Source: a virus. Taken from it: DNA of 43,167 nucleotides. A program made the position numbers and the translations under genes. Below the pieces are notes generated by a model. The model worked only from the letters and a program-made list of their open reading frames with translations. It made no database searches and was not told where the DNA came from. Location of the stretch: positions 1 through 43,167 of the IMG/VR virus record IMGVR_UViG_3300047440_000037, one strand, 5' to 3'. This document shows positions 7,320-16,447 of this stretch, piece by piece; the first letter of the stretch is position 1; each line of letters starts with the position of its first letter.

Positions 7320-9837
7320 CAAGCACGTCCGCAAGCTGGCTCTCAAGTACGTTGATCCGGTTCCTGGCGTTAGTGAGGCGCGTACGTTCGGTATTGAGTC
7401 GAGTGCGCGCCTCCTTTAAAGCGCCAATGAAGAAGGCCGTCAGGCCCATGTAGTTCATCGCGTACGGCGTCTCCACGCCATCCCCGTCGATGGTGGGCTG
7501 GATCACAAGGTTCTCGAACGGCGTACCGATCAGGTCTTGCGCGATAACGCCAGCGCCGAACACACCGATGCCCGCTTGCGCGTCGTCCTGATTGGTCGCC
7601 TGCAAGTACGTGACAGCGTTCAGCCCCGCAATCGCATCCAGGCCCAGCGTGATAGGCTGGATATTGGATTTCAGCCGCAGGTCGGACGTAGCGACCCATT
7701 GAACGCACGTAGCCACGCCGGTACTGATATCGAAGTCGAAGGCGTTGGCCGTACCGTTGCCTCGGCTAAACAGTATCTTGGGAATACCGCCACCGGCGAT
7801 GGACCCGATCACCGCCTTCGTACCGAGATTGTTCTCGTTGAAGGCGATAGCGGGGCGAGTACCGATCATCTTTAAAGCATACGGCGCGATGAACCCCGCC
7901 CCGGAGCTAACCGGGCTGACTATCTCCGAGCCCGCGCCGATATTGAAGGATTGATCGTTGCGCTTAATACGCAGCGGAGTCGCGAGGAAGGCACCGGCAT
8001 TATCGTACAGGTGGATACAAATGTCGTTGCCGACGTTACCCGCCGCTTCCCCGACTTGCAGCGCGAAGTGCCCTCGGACAGCGCCCGAAGCCGCATCAGC
8101 CAGGATCAGGCCGGTTTTAGTAATCAGATTATTTGCTGTGACAGCGCCCCGGTGTACCGCGTCCCCGGCCGCGTTAATCGTCAATTGCACGTTGTTGTTA
8201 GCAACGAACGTGAGGGTCTGCGAGGGCAGATAGTACTGCAAATACGAGAACGTCGGGCTACGTCCGTCGAATATGATGTTCGATGCATCCGTACTGCCGT
8301 CAATACCGAAGTTGCCGCTGCCGATAGCAATAGCCGCTTTAGCCGTCAGGTTTTGTACGGTCGCCCTGTTACTCTGTAGGACAAGCTGTTCCAGGCCCTC
8401 CGAGTACCACCCCAGCTTATGCGTCGCCCCGGTGTACTGGAAGTACGCATGGTTCGGGTCGGCGCGAATATCAAACTCTAGGTTCGCGTAAGTCGCGTCA
8501 GTGCCGCCCCGGATCGTCAGCGAATTAGCCGGGGCGCCCGTAACGGTTAGCGAGCCCGCAGCCATGAACGGCGCTGAGACTTGGTTCCGCACGTACATAT
8601 TGCCAGCGGAGTTCACGCTGAATTGCGTGGCGCTGTTGGAGGCGTACGCGAGTACCTTGTTCGCTACGTCGTATTGCAGCAGGGCATTTAAAGCACCAGC
8701 ACGATTGTCGAACACGATGTTCGAGAAATTCGCATTGCCGTCGATATCGAAGTTCATAGTACCGATATAGAAGGCAGGTCCGAAAATTTGACCGGGAAAC
8801 GACGTGAATGAGTCACTACGGCGTACTGCCATAGCACTACCCATGAAGTTGCCGCCGTCGTCGTAGCGGTTCAGGAACCAGCCCCCGCCAGCGTTAGCCC
8901 CGCTTTCCGCCGTACTGTCCTGCCCCCACGACCAGCGGGCGGATAGGTTGCTCGTCACGAAAAACAACTTATTCATCCCAGGCGGGCCGTCGATAGCAAT
9001 ACTATTCGCCGCCGTGATGCTTGCAGATGACAAGCTACCGCGCAGGGTTAGCCCGCCAGCCGCCGAGAATACGGCGTTCGTTGCGCCGTTAGCGAACCAT
9101 TGCAGGTTCCTAGTATTCGTGGCGTACTGGAAGTACGCATGGTTCGGGTCCACACGAATGTCAAACTCCAAGTTGGAGAACGACATATCGCTATTGGATC
9201 GAATACTCGTACCCACGGTGAGGGACTGAGTAGCCGCGATACCGGGCGCGAATACGGTCGCTTCAAACGAGGCGTTACCGTTCGACCGCGCGATACGCAG
9301 CGGTACGCCCAAAAACTGCGAAGTGTCGGAGAAGCGGTTAATCACGTAATCCGAGCCGACGTTGCCGCCCGGTGTAGCGGTCGCTTCCGTACCCGCCGCA
9401 AAGCGCGCCCCGCCGCTCTCCGAGTAAAACAGGAACCGCCCCAGCCCTGCCGCTCTATCAATGAACACGCTGTCGGTAGTAATGAGCCTGCCGAGCGCGC
9501 TCACGCCCGACGCACTGATACGCAGCCGTTCCTGGCCGCTCGCGACCAGCCCTAGGTTGCCCGCCGATTGCAGGTACATACCCGTCGTAGTATCGGAGAG
9601 AAACTGGATAGCCGGGGATGCTTCCGTACCGTTACCCAGGCCGGTGATCTTGTTCCCGCCAAGCTTTAAATCACCTCCCCACGGGATCGACCCGTTGCGG
9701 AGAAGTACTTGGTTCATCCCTGCGGCGAAGTTATCAAACTCGCCGTCCATACGCTCGCTCTCGATCTTGATACCGGCCAGCTTGTCAGCCGTCCAGTTGA
9801 ACGCGCGAGTGAAGTTGCCTGCTGCATCGTACGGCAT
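7294..9837 (-). CDS. Tail fibre/spike with C-terminal S74 chaperone domain
   Basis: The product is about 847 residues. The N-terminus (M-P-Y-D-A-A-G-N-F-T-R) is a typical podophage fibre attachment segment, followed by G-G-N-K-I-T-G-L-G-N-G-T. The middle has about five beta-rich repeats marked by F-D-I-R-x-D-P-N-H-A-Y-F-Q-Y and variants. The C-terminus has S-D-L-R-L-K-S-N-I, the signature of the Peptidase_S74 intramolecular chaperone, which helps trimerise fibres and cleaves itself off at the serine. A coiled coil ends the protein. The ATG at 9837 lies just after CTTTAAAG; a longer open frame upstream overlaps the neighbour and is rejected. It probably determines host receptor binding. Confidence 0.88.
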   Translation of the reverse strand: MPYDAAGNFTRAFNWTADKLAGIKIESERMDGEFDNFAAGMNQVLLRNGSIPWGGDLKLGGNKITGLGNGTEASPAIQFLSDTTTGMYLQSAGNLGLVASGQERLRISASGVSALGRLITTDSVFIDRAAGLGRFLFYSESGGARFAAGTEATATPGGNVGSDYVINRFSDTSQFLGVPLRIARSNGNASFEATVFAPGIAATQSLTVGTSIRSNSDMSFSNLEFDIRVDPNHAYFQYATNTRNLQWFANGATNAVFSAAGGLTLRGSLSSASITAANSIAIDGPPGMNKLFFVTSNLSARWSWGQDSTAESGANAGGGWFLNRYDDGGNFMGSAMAVRRSDSFTSFPGQIFGPAFYIGTMNFDIDGNANFSNIVFDNRAGALNALLQYDVANKVLAYASNSATQFSVNSAGNMYVRNQVSAPFMAAGSLTVTGAPANSLTIRGGTDATYANLEFDIRADPNHAYFQYTGATHKLGWYSEGLEQLVLQSNRATVQNLTAKAAIAIGSGNFGIDGSTDASNIIFDGRSPTFSYLQYYLPSQTLTFVANNNVQLTINAAGDAVHRGAVTANNLITKTGLILADAASGAVRGHFALQVGEAAGNVGNDICIHLYDNAGAFLATPLRIKRNDQSFNIGAGSEIVSPVSSGAGFIAPYALKMIGTRPAIAFNENNLGTKAVIGSIAGGGIPKILFSRGNGTANAFDFDISTGVATCVQWVATSDLRLKSNIQPITLGLDAIAGLNAVTYLQATNQDDAQAGIGVFGAGVIAQDLIGTPFENLVIQPTIDGDGVETPYAMNYMGLTAFFIGALKEARTRLNTERTRLTNARNRINVLESQLADVLARLDAGGL

Positions 9838-9848
9838 CTTTAAAGTCC

Positions 9849-12110
9849 TTATCTCTTTACCAGCTTGCCGAGCCCGCGACGAATTGCGCGACCACCCACG
9901 CCAGCGCCAACGCCAATACCCAGGCCACCAAGTACGCCCATTGCCCCAAACGCAGCGCCGCCCACCGGGGCCATACCAAGCGACACGCCCGCGCCACGTA
10001 TCCACGCATTGCGGGTTGCTTGTGTTTTAAAGGCGTCGTCCGCTGTATTCGCCAGTTCCAGTCCTGCCGTGTACTGCGCTTCGGAAATGGGGTTATCCGG
10101 GCGGCTGTGCGCCTCGTCAAGCAATTTACGATACCGCGACGCCACCCGGTCGGGGTGTTTCTGACCCTCAAGCGCAAGCTGCGCGAGTTCGCGGTGAGTT
10201 TCACCCGCACGCTGCGTGGCCTTCAACTTACTGCCCGTAAGCTGATCCGCCAGCTTATCTGCCAGCGCCAGCCGAGTATCCGTCGTACCGACACGTCCGG
10301 TAAGCTCCTTAGCCGACGCACCCGCTTCTTCCGCCGCCACCCGTTGCCCGTGATACCCACGTACTGCGCTTTCCAGCGACGGGTCCGCAGCAATAATCTC
10401 CGCAAGCGGGTTGCCGGGTTGCAGAAGTTTATTCACGTCGCCCGACTTCTTGGCGGCGTTTAGCTCGTTCTGCACAACTCCCCGTACCATGTTGTCGATA
10501 GGCGCGGCACCGGCCACGGCCCTAGCTTGCGCTACGCTATCCCGCCCACCAGCGATGATCTGCCCCGGAATACGATTAGCCTCCACGGTCGGCACAGGTA
10601 TGCCCTTCTGCATACCGACGAGGCGCTGACCCTCTTTAAGCTTCTCGTACGTCGCAAGGCGTTCCTTACCCAGCTTGTAGTTTTCTTGTACTTTGGCGCT
10701 CAAACCGTCAACATACTTATCCATCACGTCAGAGACTTCGGCGTACAATTTTGCGCCCTCAGTCCCGGCGATGGCCTTGTACTTCTCGATTTTGCCCGCC
10801 TGCACCTGACCCAGCCAGCGCCGCAGTACGTCCACATTCTCTAGGGACGGCTTCGTGACAATGTACAGCTTGTTCGTATTGGGGTCGGTGAATACCTTAC
10901 GTCCCGAGTTCTTGAGTTGCTGCAACTCCCGCGTCGTACCCTCAATGTACGTGCGCTTGGGTTCCAGGGATTTAACCACCCGCTTGTGCAGCTTGGCGAC
11001 TTCATCGGACACGCCAAGGCCAACACCCGTACCCCGGATAGGATCGGGATTTAAAGCAGCCTTGGAGCGGGCGAGCAATTCCTTGCCTTCGGGCACGTCG
11101 GATACACCGATACCCTGGTCCGCCTTGGCCTTAGCTTCCGCCAGCATTTCAGCGCGGTGAACAGTATCACTTTCTTTCAGCGCCGCCTGCGCCTCGTCGA
11201 AGTTCTTTAAAGATGCCGTACGCGCCTGATCGCCAAAGTCAGCCAGATGGCCGGGAGTACCCACGGTCGGCGGCGCAGGCGTCGCAGAACGCGCCGATTG
11301 CTCGGCGGCTCGCGTACTCAGCCCCGTACGGCGTGCGACCAGCTTCTCCCTAATGGCCGCAACACGCGCCGCCTTAGCTTCGGCAGCCGCAGCAGCTTCC
11401 GTAGCCGCCGTGCCCTCCGCAGTAAGGAATTTCTCGGCATCCCCACGCATCCAGGCTGACGCCTGCTTGGCCCGCCTACCTGCATTTAAAGTATCTGTCA
11501 CCGCAGCGGGGGCGCTGGGTAGGGATACCTTCGGGAGTACCCCAGGCGGAAGTTTCTTTAAAAGCGCCCGTCCGCCCGTCGCTACGATGGCCGCTGGCAC
11601 GAATGGGTCGTCCGCGAGAGTATGGGCGATACGCTTCCCCGTACCGAACTTCTCCCAATTCGCATTAGCAAATTCATCGTACTTCGCAGTACCGACGTTA
11701 GACTTACCTTTCAGGCCGAAGACGTTATTACGGTCCAGACCGCCCGCTGCGATTTCACCGGCAGTTTCCACCCCCTCCGCAATAGCTTTACCCGTCTTAA
11801 TAGGGTGCGCTATGGCGTTAGGAATATCATGGAAGACCCCGCGCGCAGTCGCATCAATCGCTCGCCCCGCGCTGGGGATCATGTTCTTTACAGCGCGCCC
11901 CGCTTCATCCAAGTACGAGGCGTTGGGGTCGAACGCGGTACGCGCGCTGGCCGGGGCGGGCATACCGCCTTCCTTGCGCGCCCGCGCGAGGGCTTCATCC
12001 AGTACTTCACGCTTGGTCGGTTCCGGCTTAGGCGCGGCTTCGGCATCCGCCATACGAGCGCGAGCGTTCGCAATAGCGATAATACGTTCCTGCTCGATGG
12101 TCAGGGCCAT
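9849..12110 (-). CDS. Large internal virion / ejection-type protein
   Basis: This 753-residue protein is alanine- and lysine-rich and mostly helical, and starts M-A-L-T-I-E-Q-E-R-I. A glycine- and alanine-rich hydrophobic stretch near the C-terminus (G-V-S-L-G-M-A-P-V-G-G onward, through G-L-G-I-G-V-G-A-G-V-G-G) could insert in membrane. This architecture and its place between an M15-peptidase protein and the tail fibre suggest an internal virion or DNA-ejection protein. The family itself is not recognised. Start and upstream stop share TAATG. Several CTTTAAAG-type sites lie within it. Confidence 0.72.
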   Translation of the reverse strand: MALTIEQERIIAIANARARMADAEAAPKPEPTKREVLDEALARARKEGGMPAPASARTAFDPNASYLDEAGRAVKNMIPSAGRAIDATARGVFHDIPNAIAHPIKTGKAIAEGVETAGEIAAGGLDRNNVFGLKGKSNVGTAKYDEFANANWEKFGTGKRIAHTLADDPFVPAAIVATGGRALLKKLPPGVLPKVSLPSAPAAVTDTLNAGRRAKQASAWMRGDAEKFLTAEGTAATEAAAAAEAKAARVAAIREKLVARRTGLSTRAAEQSARSATPAPPTVGTPGHLADFGDQARTASLKNFDEAQAALKESDTVHRAEMLAEAKAKADQGIGVSDVPEGKELLARSKAALNPDPIRGTGVGLGVSDEVAKLHKRVVKSLEPKRTYIEGTTRELQQLKNSGRKVFTDPNTNKLYIVTKPSLENVDVLRRWLGQVQAGKIEKYKAIAGTEGAKLYAEVSDVMDKYVDGLSAKVQENYKLGKERLATYEKLKEGQRLVGMQKGIPVPTVEANRIPGQIIAGGRDSVAQARAVAGAAPIDNMVRGVVQNELNAAKKSGDVNKLLQPGNPLAEIIAADPSLESAVRGYHGQRVAAEEAGASAKELTGRVGTTDTRLALADKLADQLTGSKLKATQRAGETHRELAQLALEGQKHPDRVASRYRKLLDEAHSRPDNPISEAQYTAGLELANTADDAFKTQATRNAWIRGAGVSLGMAPVGGAAFGAMGVLGGLGIGVGAGVGGRAIRRGLGKLVKR

Positions 12111-14185
12111 TAGAACTTCGCCCTTTCTTCCGGTGTCATGTACTGCCACGTCTTAGCGTCCACGCCAGCGGGCGCGGGCTTAGTCGGCGCGGTGGGCGCA
12201 GTTTTGGGCGCGTACGGGTTCATGCCGACGCCAAGCGAAGTCGGGTCGCGCCCAAGTGCCTCCGTCACGTTGCCAGCACCGTACTTGCTCGAAATCGCGC
12301 GGCCCTGCCTACCAGCGGCGACTTCCAGAATACCGTGCATCTTCTTAACGTTCTCGATAGCGAGCTTCGGGTTGGTATTCGGCGTTACTACTGTCTTCTC
12401 AAACTCCGCTTTCTCATGCGGCGTCAGGGTAGCGCCGAAAGTACCTTTCCGCACGTCGTTGACGAGGCTCGAATACGTTTCCCACCACCCGGCAAGCTTA
12501 GGGTTGTTACCCACAAACTTGTTGGTGGCGATATCCATATTGTTCGCCCACTTGCCGAAGTACTTCTCGTTTGCATCCGTGGACAGGAACGTAAGCGCGT
12601 CCAGCCGCCCGCCAAGGTCAGTAACCTTCGACGCGACGTTCTGCGGCATGGCGGCGTCTTTAATCTTCGCCTGCGCTGCGGCCAGGGCTGCGCCGTTCCC
12701 CATGCTTTCAATGAGTACTTGGTTAGCGCGGTCCTTAGCCTTCTCCGCTTCCTCACGACGATACTTGACCCAATCGTCCGTGCGTCCGCGATTACTCGCC
12801 ACGGTAGCCGCAGTAGCCGCGATCTTACCCGCCTCAACACGGCCCTGACTTGCTTTAAAGAGGTCCATATCCGTGCCGTACTCAGCGTCGATCATGCCCT
12901 GTTCACGCGCCGCCGCCGCCTCGTTCATCTTGTCCTGCTCGGACAAGCCTGCCGAGAACATTTCACGGCCTTCATCGTACTGGTACTTATTCTTGTCGCG
13001 CATAATATCGTATGCGGCTTCCAGAAGCTCCGACTTACGCGCTGCGACCGACTTGGGCCGATCAGGACGCTTTACAGCTTCCGGCAACGCCTCCACGGCT
13101 TCCTCAGTAGGCGGAGCGAATGGATCAGGGACGCCGCCGATATTATCCTTGCCAGCGCCGCCTTGCAGTACTTCCGTACCCTCGCCACCAGCCGCCTGAC
13201 TATTGGAAGCCATCATGCGGTCGGACGGTTCAACGTGTACGTGATCGCCCTCGTTTATCACGTCGAAGCCGGGGAACGCCTTGCGCGCCTTCGCCTCAAG
13301 CAACCTCATGCTCTCGCCGGGTTTAGGCACGAAATCGTACGCCTGTGGGTTATCCGGCGTACCCCGCGTGTGGAAGCTATTGTTTACTCCACCCACGTCC
13401 TTGTTGTGTTTAGGCGTACGGTAGCCGCTAGTGATCCTAGCGCCTTCGGCCTTTAAAGTGTCAGCACCACCAGCGAGGCTCAGGTCGCCGCCCGCTAGTA
13501 CGTCGTTGCCGCTACCGCCGCTGACGAAGCCATTGGGAGATACCGGAAAAGGGTTGCCGCCTCCTGGCGTGCCTCCCTGCAAAGCGCCGGGGGCGATCTG
13601 CGGACCCGGAGGGGCCATAGGCGAGCCCGGAGGGGGCAAGGGCGGCGTTTGGGGGTCCAAGGCACCCGCAGCGGCCCGAAGGTCCAAAGGGGCCTGTGGC
13701 GGCATCTGAGGGGCTTGGGGCGGTCCAGCTTGACCTTGGGGCGGGGGAGGCGGCGGCGGGGCCGTACTCTCCGGGGTCGGGGAAGTAAGAGCGGGAGCCT
13801 GCCCTGCGGCCATCGCGGCGGCTGCGGCGGCTCTTTGGTCCCGCTGGATTTTCGCGTCGGCCTGGAACTCATTCGTATCCAGCGTATCGGCTTCTTCCTC
13901 GCCGTACGCCTGCAACTGCTTGTCCGACAGCTTCTTCCCCGCCATGCCGCCGAGTACGCGAGCAATGCCATCAACGTAGGCGTACTTGCCCTCCGCAACC
14001 GGAGCGGTGCTGGCACCCTGCGCGATTGCATTTAAAGCAAGCTTGGTCTTCGGGTCCGCCGCATATGCTTTTTGCACAGCGGCAATGCCTGGCGCGGTTG
14101 TGTACTTCTTACCAGCACGCGCTGCTTTTCGCTTCGCCAACTCAGCGGCACGTACAGCCGGGTCTGACCAATCGAGTTGTGCCAT
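12110..14185 (-). CDS. Virion protein with M15-type murein peptidase domain
   Basis: The 691-residue product has a helical N-terminus, a long proline- and glycine-rich linker (about residues 125-225, including a run of seven prolines), and an M15_3-like D,D-peptidase or L-Ala-D-Glu endopeptidase domain at about 240-325. Key positions are S-G-Y-R-T-x-x-H-N, S-F-H-T-R-G with its zinc-ligand His, A-Y-D-F and the final H-V-H-V-E. A long helical C-terminal region follows. The family hydrolyses peptidoglycan peptides, so the protein probably opens murein during DNA entry. No separate endolysin is seen, so it might also take part in lysis, but that is speculative. It shares TAATG and TGATG junctions with its neighbours. 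Confidence 0.8.
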   Translation of the reverse strand: MAQLDWSDPAVRAAELAKRKAARAGKKYTTAPGIAAVQKAYAADPKTKLALNAIAQGASTAPVAEGKYAYVDGIARVLGGMAGKKLSDKQLQAYGEEEADTLDTNEFQADAKIQRDQRAAAAAAMAAGQAPALTSPTPESTAPPPPPPPQGQAGPPQAPQMPPQAPLDLRAAAGALDPQTPPLPPPGSPMAPPGPQIAPGALQGGTPGGGNPFPVSPNGFVSGGSGNDVLAGGDLSLAGGADTLKAEGARITSGYRTPKHNKDVGGVNNSFHTRGTPDNPQAYDFVPKPGESMRLLEAKARKAFPGFDVINEGDHVHVEPSDRMMASNSQAAGGEGTEVLQGGAGKDNIGGVPDPFAPPTEEAVEALPEAVKRPDRPKSVAARKSELLEAAYDIMRDKNKYQYDEGREMFSAGLSEQDKMNEAAAAREQGMIDAEYGTDMDLFKASQGRVEAGKIAATAATVASNRGRTDDWVKYRREEAEKAKDRANQVLIESMGNGAALAAAQAKIKDAAMPQNVASKVTDLGGRLDALTFLSTDANEKYFGKWANNMDIATNKFVGNNPKLAGWWETYSSLVNDVRKGTFGATLTPHEKAEFEKTVVTPNTNPKLAIENVKKMHGILEVAAGRQGRAISSKYGAGNVTEALGRDPTSLGVGMNPYAPKTAPTAPTKPAPAGVDAKTWQYMTPEERAKF

Positions 14186-16020
14186 CAGGCGTACACCTTC
14201 CCATAGTCAACGAGCATGTAGCCGTCTTCGTCGTAACTTACGGCGTCAGGCCGTACTCCGAGGACTTCCTGCGCGATCACGCCGAACTGCTGCGCGGCGT
14301 CGCCAATGTATTTAAAGGCATAGGTCGGAATACCATTGGCGAGAGTACCAATGCGAACGATGTTATCCTTCAAACGCTTGTCTGAGAACGCCATCGCCGC
14401 CGATCCAGCCGCGCCGAATATGGAGCCAAGCGCCTGGGAACGCGCCGCTTGCTTGGCTTGCTGCTGCTGCACCGCCGTTTGATAGTTACTCTGCACCATG
14501 CCCTGATAGTCGCCACCCTGCACCTGCGCTTGCGGAACGGCGCTGAATTGCGGCGCGGCGGCTTGGTTGCCACTCATAAGCGACGCAATGTCATTTAAAG
14601 GCATATTGCGGAGGTAGGCGGCTTCCTGAATTTGCTGCTGGCGTGCGGCGTTGTTAAACGACGCCACCGCACCCGCTTGGTTAAAGTACTGGTTTTGGTT
14701 CTCGTTGTTCATCGCAGCCTGAGCGGCGTTCATGCCGAACTGCTGTTGTAGCGCACCGTTGTAAAGGTCCGCATTTTGAATTTTCTGCTGGAACCGAGTA
14801 TCCTGCGCTTGGTTGAAGAACTCCGCAGCTTGCCCGCGTTGAGCGAACGCCTGCTGTTGCGCGTCATTGTACAGACCCGCCGAGCCGACTTCTTGCCCGT
14901 ACCGCTGTTGCTGGGCCTGGTTGTACAACTCAGCCGAACCCTGCTCCTGCTGATAACGCTGTTGCTGCGACTGATTGTAAAGCTGCGCTTGGGAAAGGTT
15001 CTGATTGTAGTTTTGGTTCTGTATTTGCGCGGCTTGGTCGCTCGCTGATAGTTGCTGGCCGAAGCCCTGTTGCTGGGCCGCGTTCGTGAACTGGCCCTGC
15101 GTATTGACTTCGTTCTGCCCTTGCTGCCTAGCTCCCATAGCCAGCCCGAACAGGCGCGATTGTTCCTGCGCGCCAGCACTTTGTGCGGAGTACGCCGCCT
15201 GATTGTAGGCGTCGTTGCGGTCGCGGGACAGGTTGTCACTGTCGCGGCGGTACGCATCCGAGTTTTCGGTGATCCCCTGCGCTGCCAACCGGGCGCGCTG
15301 GTCGTCGTCCATCTGTTTAAAGCGCGGGTCCAGCCGGGAGGCGGCTTGGTTGTACACGCTGTCAGCCATACGCTGACCTTCGGCCCCGAAGTCCGACGTG
15401 CCAGGGAGCTTAGTAAGTCCGTTGTAATCCAGCCCTTGCTGGATACCCTTACCAGCGAGGCTGGGGTCCATAGCTTGCGCCGTACCCGCGCCAGCGGAGC
15501 CAGTCTGCACGTCGCGGGCGTTCACCGTGTCTTGTACGTTCCGGGCGTTCACGTCGCCGCGCACGCTGCCGACCTGTAGTTGGTCCTGCACTACGCCAGC
15601 TTCGGCGTTACTCCGCACGGGGCCAACCGGCTGCACAGTTTGCAGTTGATACGGGTTATTGCCCCCGTACCGGGTCTGTAGCTGCTGCATCCCGTCGTAA
15701 CTGAACGGCGTAGCTTGCGCGTCGGCTACCCGACCGACGTTGTTCTCGGCCAGCCCATTTAAAGCGAGCGCGACCCGGTTGTTCGAGTCGTACTTAGCTT
15801 GCTCGGCGGGGCTGTACGATTGTGTCGAAGAATAGATCGGCGTACCGTCCGCGTTCGTCCCGTTCTGCGAGTACGTCAGGCTCCCTTCCGGCGTGTACTG
15901 GTTGATCCGGTTCAGGTTCGCCTGAGTAATGGCCGCGTCCCGGTTCACCTGGGTCTGAGCCTGGGCCGTCGCCATCGGGTCCGGTGCTGCTGGGGCCGCT
16001 GGCCCCGACTTCTTGCCCAT
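14185..16020 (-). CDS. Q/N-rich virion protein with C-terminal S74 domain
   Basis: This 611-residue protein has a glutamine-, asparagine- and alanine-rich body. Its region around residues 330-440 is built of about 16-18-residue repeats with the pattern Q-Q-Q-R-Y-x-Q-E-x-G-S-A-x-L-Y-N. The C-terminus carries F-S-D-K-R-L-K-D-N-I and G-V-I-A-Q-E-V, a shortened Peptidase_S74 chaperone domain. It is often annotated as a tail-fibre-domain protein in podophages, but position and composition also fit an internal or tail-tip protein. The start ATG at 16020 is preceded by CTTTAG, a degenerate copy of the dispersed motif. Confidence 0.75.
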   Translation of the reverse strand: MGKKSGPAAPAAPDPMATAQAQTQVNRDAAITQANLNRINQYTPEGSLTYSQNGTNADGTPIYSSTQSYSPAEQAKYDSNNRVALALNGLAENNVGRVADAQATPFSYDGMQQLQTRYGGNNPYQLQTVQPVGPVRSNAEAGVVQDQLQVGSVRGDVNARNVQDTVNARDVQTGSAGAGTAQAMDPSLAGKGIQQGLDYNGLTKLPGTSDFGAEGQRMADSVYNQAASRLDPRFKQMDDDQRARLAAQGITENSDAYRRDSDNLSRDRNDAYNQAAYSAQSAGAQEQSRLFGLAMGARQQGQNEVNTQGQFTNAAQQQGFGQQLSASDQAAQIQNQNYNQNLSQAQLYNQSQQQRYQQEQGSAELYNQAQQQRYGQEVGSAGLYNDAQQQAFAQRGQAAEFFNQAQDTRFQQKIQNADLYNGALQQQFGMNAAQAAMNNENQNQYFNQAGAVASFNNAARQQQIQEAAYLRNMPLNDIASLMSGNQAAAPQFSAVPQAQVQGGDYQGMVQSNYQTAVQQQQAKQAARSQALGSIFGAAGSAAMAFSDKRLKDNIVRIGTLANGIPTYAFKYIGDAAQQFGVIAQEVLGVRPDAVSYDEDGYMLVDYGKVYA

Positions 16021-16447
16021 CTAAAGCCTCGCCAATAAAGCGGCACTCCGACCGCAATAGCCCATAGATCAAGGCATCCCGGCGACCGTCATATCCTAGT
16101 CGGACGTTGCCTTCAAGAACGAAACCGAGGCCCGTTAAAAAGTCACGGGCTCGCTTATTTCCCTTCACCGTGATCGAAGTACATCGGATACACCCGAGTT
16201 GATTGAATATGTAAGTAAAGATCGCCTTGCAAACGTGCGGACGCCAAGCAACGGCTGTCTCGCCAGCGCACGAAATCTCGCAGTCGGTCTTGCGGAAGTT
16301 GCTGATTACTACCCCGGCGACGAAATCCTGCTTGTCGTCTACCACCATGAACGCCTGAAACATGCCGGGGGTTAGCTCCATCCCGGTCTGTTCGCTCACG
16401 TACGCGCCTACCATTGCGGTAAGATCGCCAGCCGGTAAAGCAATCAT
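15794..16447 (-). CDS. GNAT-like N-acetyltransferase
   Basis: The first 140 or so residues resemble GNAT acetyltransferases: alternating strands, then T-S-I-T-V-K-G-N-K-R-A-R-D-F-L near residue 91-105 and L-G-F-V-L-E-G, a common GNAT C-terminal pattern. Similar genes occur among podophage tail genes; the substrate is unknown. The frame stays open for 75 codons into the following S74 protein gene (227-nt overlap), with a proline-, glycine- and aspartate-rich tail unlike the enzyme domain. The true end may be nearer 16020 if a frameshift or lost stop is involved. Confidence 0.7.
   Translation of the reverse strand: MIALPAGDLTAMVGAYVSEQTGMELTPGMFQAFMVVDDKQDFVAGVVISNFRKTDCEISCAGETAVAWRPHVCKAIFTYIFNQLGCIRCTSITVKGNKRARDFLTGLGFVLEGNVRLGYDGRRDALIYGLLRSECRFIGEALDGQEVGASGPSSTGPDGDGPGSDPGEPGRGHYSGEPEPDQPVHAGREPDVLAERDERGRYADLFFDTIVQPRRAS

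Noticed and set aside
9838-10005. Upstream in-frame extension of the tail fibre gene to 10005
   Set aside because: The extra 56 residues are Trp/Arg/Gly-rich and overlap the preceding gene; the fibre-type N-terminus starts at 9837 right after a normal leader.
12335-13456. 373-codon open frame opposite the M15 virion gene
   Set aside because: It is antisense to a gene with a clear peptidase domain; composition is of a shadow frame.
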